Shown here one piece after another: positions 6,681 to 8,435 of a DNA stretch of 8,435 bases. Position numbers and translations under genes: made by a program. The first letter of the stretch is position 1. Each line of letters starts with the position of its first letter. Origin of the DNA: Pseudoramibacter fermentans (lineage in GTDB: Bacteria; Bacillota; Clostridia; Eubacteriales; Eubacteriaceae); contig VOGB01000014.1 in the NCBI GenBank assembly GCA_009493725.1, positions 1-8,435 on the forward strand, in the 5' to 3' direction. The notes beneath the pieces are model-generated. The model was not told the DNA's origin and searched no databases. It saw nothing but the letters and a program-made list of their open reading frames with translations.

Positions 6681-7063
6681 TCATAACGGGAGAATCTTTA
6701 GAGATGTAGTTAACCGGCTGTACTCCATAACTATCTGTAGCCCATTGTTTATTTATTCCTATTCCACAGTGCCCATAAGTGCCCAAATGATATTTCAATT
6801 GATGAAGATTAATATCGCAAAAGCACAACATCGGAAGGGCAATATTATTAATGATGTTTTTATTCTTCATTTTTAAATTGAGATAACTAACATCTTCCTT
6901 ATTATATCTTGGAAGTAAAGCCATCTCGCTAATAGCTTTTTTATAAAATCCAATTCCCCCATAAAATTAAATAAACTATTAGCACTCTCATAAAATTTAG
7001 TATCTATTTTAGAAGCTTTTTGTGCTTGGATTATATATTTTTTTGCAATGCCTTTTCCTTCAT
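6664..7063 (-). pseudogene. AbiGi-like abortive infection protein, frameshifted
   Basis: The core (MALLPRYNKEDVSYLNLKM, IALPMLCFCDINLHQLKYHL, TYGHCGIGINKQWAT, YGVQPVNYISKDSP) resembles the AbiGi family (PF10899), described as the antitoxin of the lactococcal AbiG phage-abortive system. Upstream, out of frame by one, is a matching N-terminal part: YIIQAQKASKIDTKFYESAN then SLFNFMGELDFIKK. Adding one A to the A6 run near 6945 would join KK to AISEMALLPRYN. Adding one A to the A7 run near 7045 would connect the ATG at 7063. That ATG lies 6 bases after the stop of the PLD gene, as in an operon. Homologues are longer (about 250 residues as I recall), so the C-terminus is also truncated. Family call from memory. 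Confidence 0.55.
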
Positions 7064-7069
7064 GTAAAA

Positions 7070-8233
7070 TTACTTAAACCCTAGTAAACTATCAATATAT
7101 TGTGCCGCTTCTGCCGTTATTCTAATATGCGATTTTTGCAAATGACATTTTTTAAGGTCCGGTAATGATAAATTTTTCCCTTTCGTTGAAGAATAAAAAT
7201 TATTTTTTAAGATTGATAATAGTTGATTTAATGAAGCACCTTCCGAGATGTTTTCCTTAATTAATTGTACATTATGAATTTTAATATAATATGGCCACTT
7301 TTCCATCCACTTATATCCTTCTCTATTTATATCAGCGTCTGTAACTACATTATTCTTATCAAATCCATCTGAAATGGCTTTTCCTACGATAAAGGGAGTA
7401 TGACTATTATCATTATCATTTTTGCTTAAGGGGGTTAAGTACAAAACGTCTCCCTTTTTTATACCACTTGGATGCTTTTTTTTACCGAAGTTTTCAACTA
7501 CCTGTCCATCAGCTAATTTGGTTTTATCAAATGGAAGATTAGGATCCTTTAATTCTGAACCAGTTCCGTCAAATTTTAGCCAATATGTAGTTTGGGAATT
7601 TTTTGATTTTGCTTGTTCTCTCTCCTTAACTTGTGATTGAACAATATCAATTGTATCAGTAGTCGAAATATCTGCTCCAGTCGAGATATCTGCTCCCCAT
7701 TGATAAGTATTTTTACTATCAATATTTTTATCCTTTCTTTCCTGAATCATTCTTTCTACCATCTCTTTTTCTAGGGATATCTTTTCCCCTGTTATGGCAA
7801 AATTATTTGCTGAACTAAAAGCATTATCAAAATAATGTTGAAAAGCTACATTTAATTTTTTTTCATTCTTGATTAGTAAGGAAAGCTCGATATTATTAAG
7901 TAGTCCATTCTCAGTAAGATTTGCCGACCCTGTAATTGCTATTTTCGTGTCAAAAAGATACAATTTTGTGTGCAAATTTTTGACTGCTTCCATTCGTACA
8001 TTTCGCTTATTTAATAATTTTAATGCTTCTAGATTACTTGCCCCAGAAATAAAATCTTCTCTATTAAATCTTGTAATTAATTCTATTTGAACATCCTTAG
8101 AAATATTTAATAACAATTTTTTGATTGAAATAAAGGATAAATAGGGCGTAATAATTTTTAGAGAATTTTTTGTATTTGAAAAATCCTGAATGAATTCTTG
8201 ACAATGATTTGATGAAATCAGATCTATAGACAT
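7070..8233 (-). CDS. Phospholipase D-like nuclease with C-terminal PUA/EVE-like region
   Basis: This 387-residue protein has a PLD-superfamily domain (residues ~1-140) with one HKD motif, H88-x-K90-x4-D95 (HTKLYLFD), followed by GSANLT (102-107) and NNIELSLLI. A single HKD motif implies a dimeric nuclease, as in BfiI and related restriction enzymes. A charged linker (~150-212) includes the repeat ADISTGADIST. The C-terminal part (~215-385) begins YWLKFDGTGSE and contains GDVLYLTPLS, TPFIVGKAISDGF and WPYYIKIHNVQLI. This layout resembles PUA-superfamily (EVE/ASCH-like) nucleic-acid readers. ATG at 8233 is chosen because AGAGGTG sits six bases upstream; an in-frame GTG at 8242 lies within that site. 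The adjacent AbiGi-like remnant suggests phage defence. The nuclease call is firm; the reader domain and target are inference. Confidence 0.8.
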   Translation of the reverse strand: MSIDLISSNHCQEFIQDFSNTKNSLKIITPYLSFISIKKLLLNISKDVQIELITRFNREDFISGASNLEALKLLNKRNVRMEAVKNLHTKLYLFDTKIAITGSANLTENGLLNNIELSLLIKNEKKLNVAFQHYFDNAFSSANNFAITGEKISLEKEMVERMIQERKDKNIDSKNTYQWGADISTGADISTTDTIDIVQSQVKEREQAKSKNSQTTYWLKFDGTGSELKDPNLPFDKTKLADGQVVENFGKKKHPSGIKKGDVLYLTPLSKNDNDNSHTPFIVGKAISDGFDKNNVVTDADINREGYKWMEKWPYYIKIHNVQLIKENISEGASLNQLLSILKNNFYSSTKGKNLSLPDLKKCHLQKSHIRITAEAAQYIDSLLGFK

Positions 8234-8278
8234 AATTTTCACCTCTATTTTTTAGACAAACATATACCTATCAGAATA

Positions 8279-8307
8279 ATTATACTAAAATAATATCAAA
8301 AAATTGA
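8279..8307 (-). promoter_or_regulatory. Promoter of the PLD nuclease gene
   Basis: On the minus strand TATAAT (8284-8279) is a perfect -10, with a weak TCAATT (8307-8302) at 17-base spacing as the only -35. It gives a ~40-base leader to the AGAGGTG ribosome binding site. Confidence 0.5.
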
Positions 8308-8352
8308 TCTACTTGGCAAATTCTATAATTAATCCGAACAGAAATTAAAAAG

Positions 8353-8417
8353 CCCAAAGCAATCACTTACAATGGTAGTAGCTAATTCCAACCAATATAG
8401 GGAGTGATTACTTTGGG
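8353..8417 (+). promoter_or_regulatory. Hairpin enclosing the transposase ribosome binding site and start
   Basis: CCCAAAGCAATCACT (8353-8367) pairs with AGTGATTACTTTGGG (8403-8417) with one mismatch in 15. The right arm covers part of the GGGAG Shine-Dalgarno region and the TTG start. In a transcript entering from outside, this stem would hide the start, a control known in several IS elements. Confidence 0.6.
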
Positions 8418-8435
8418 TACATCTACTTTATCACG
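8413..8435 (+). CDS. Transposase N-terminus (partial, probably IS30 family)
   Basis: Only LGTSTLSR is visible, from a TTG at 8413 placed seven bases after GGGAG. The short Ser/Thr-Leu-rich opening agrees with the start of IS30-type transposases of lactobacilli, which go on to a helix-turn-helix and a DDE domain outside this window. Family call is tentative. Confidence 0.45.

Larger units (their letters stand above)
8330..8435 (+). mobile_element. 5' end of a second insertion sequence (IS30-like), cut by the window
   Basis: From about 8330 the sequence (ATCCGAACAGAAATT, then AAAAAGCCC) looks like the terminal region of lactobacillus IS30-family elements, followed by a leader and a transposase start. 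The exact outer end cannot be fixed, because the other end lies outside the window. Confidence 0.5.

Noticed and set aside
6643..6876. Plus-strand 77-codon open frame
   Set aside because: It is antisense to the AbiGi-like core, which has the recognisable residues.
7650..7700. Tandem repeat in the PLD gene linker (ADISTGADIST)
   Set aside because: It is only two short copies in a linker, most likely a local duplication without evident function.
7422..8090. Plus-strand open frames opposite the PLD gene
   Set aside because: They are shadows of an intact minus-strand gene with catalytic motifs.

Overview
The window looks like Lactobacillaceae DNA (low-GC Firmicutes). The evidence is a GPH sugar permease fused to a PTS EIIA domain, strong AGGAGG-type ribosome binding sites, a TTG start, a cre-like catabolite site and IS elements of lactobacillus type. 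The genus is not settled by sequence reading alone.

The left part (1-4368) has moderate GC and looks chromosomal. It opens with a decayed nitroreductase remnant (1-471, +). A long perfect palindrome (587-647) follows, probably a bidirectional terminator between converging units. An intact LacS-type transporter (678-2642, -) is divergent from an intact AraC-family regulator (2841-3644, +). They share an approximately 200-bp intergenic region with a candidate cre site and AT-rich repeats, so the pair probably forms a sugar uptake and control unit. No glycosidase lies in the window. A TraX-like membrane protein gene follows (3736-4371, +). It has a perfect Shine-Dalgarno but ATC where ATG is expected, and its 3' end is cut off by an insertion sequence that supplies its stop codon.

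The middle (4369-5678) is a 1310-bp IS3-family element. Its 19-bp ends are well preserved, but the transposase on the minus strand is broken by several frameshifts and a nonsense codon just after the second catalytic Asp. It has no target duplication and its two flanks are unrelated, so the IS marks a deletion or rearrangement junction.

The right part (5679-8435) is clearly more AT-rich and looks acquired. It holds the 3' end of an unknown gene (5679-5936), about 630 bp without an intact gene but with nested inverted repeats, a frameshifted AbiGi-like abortive-infection gene (about 6664-7063, -), and directly upstream of it an intact phospholipase D-type nuclease with a C-terminal PUA/EVE-like region (7070-8233, -). 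The last two look like a phage-defence pair with one damaged partner. The window ends at the first codons of another transposase, probably IS30 family, whose ribosome binding site and start lie inside a predicted hairpin.
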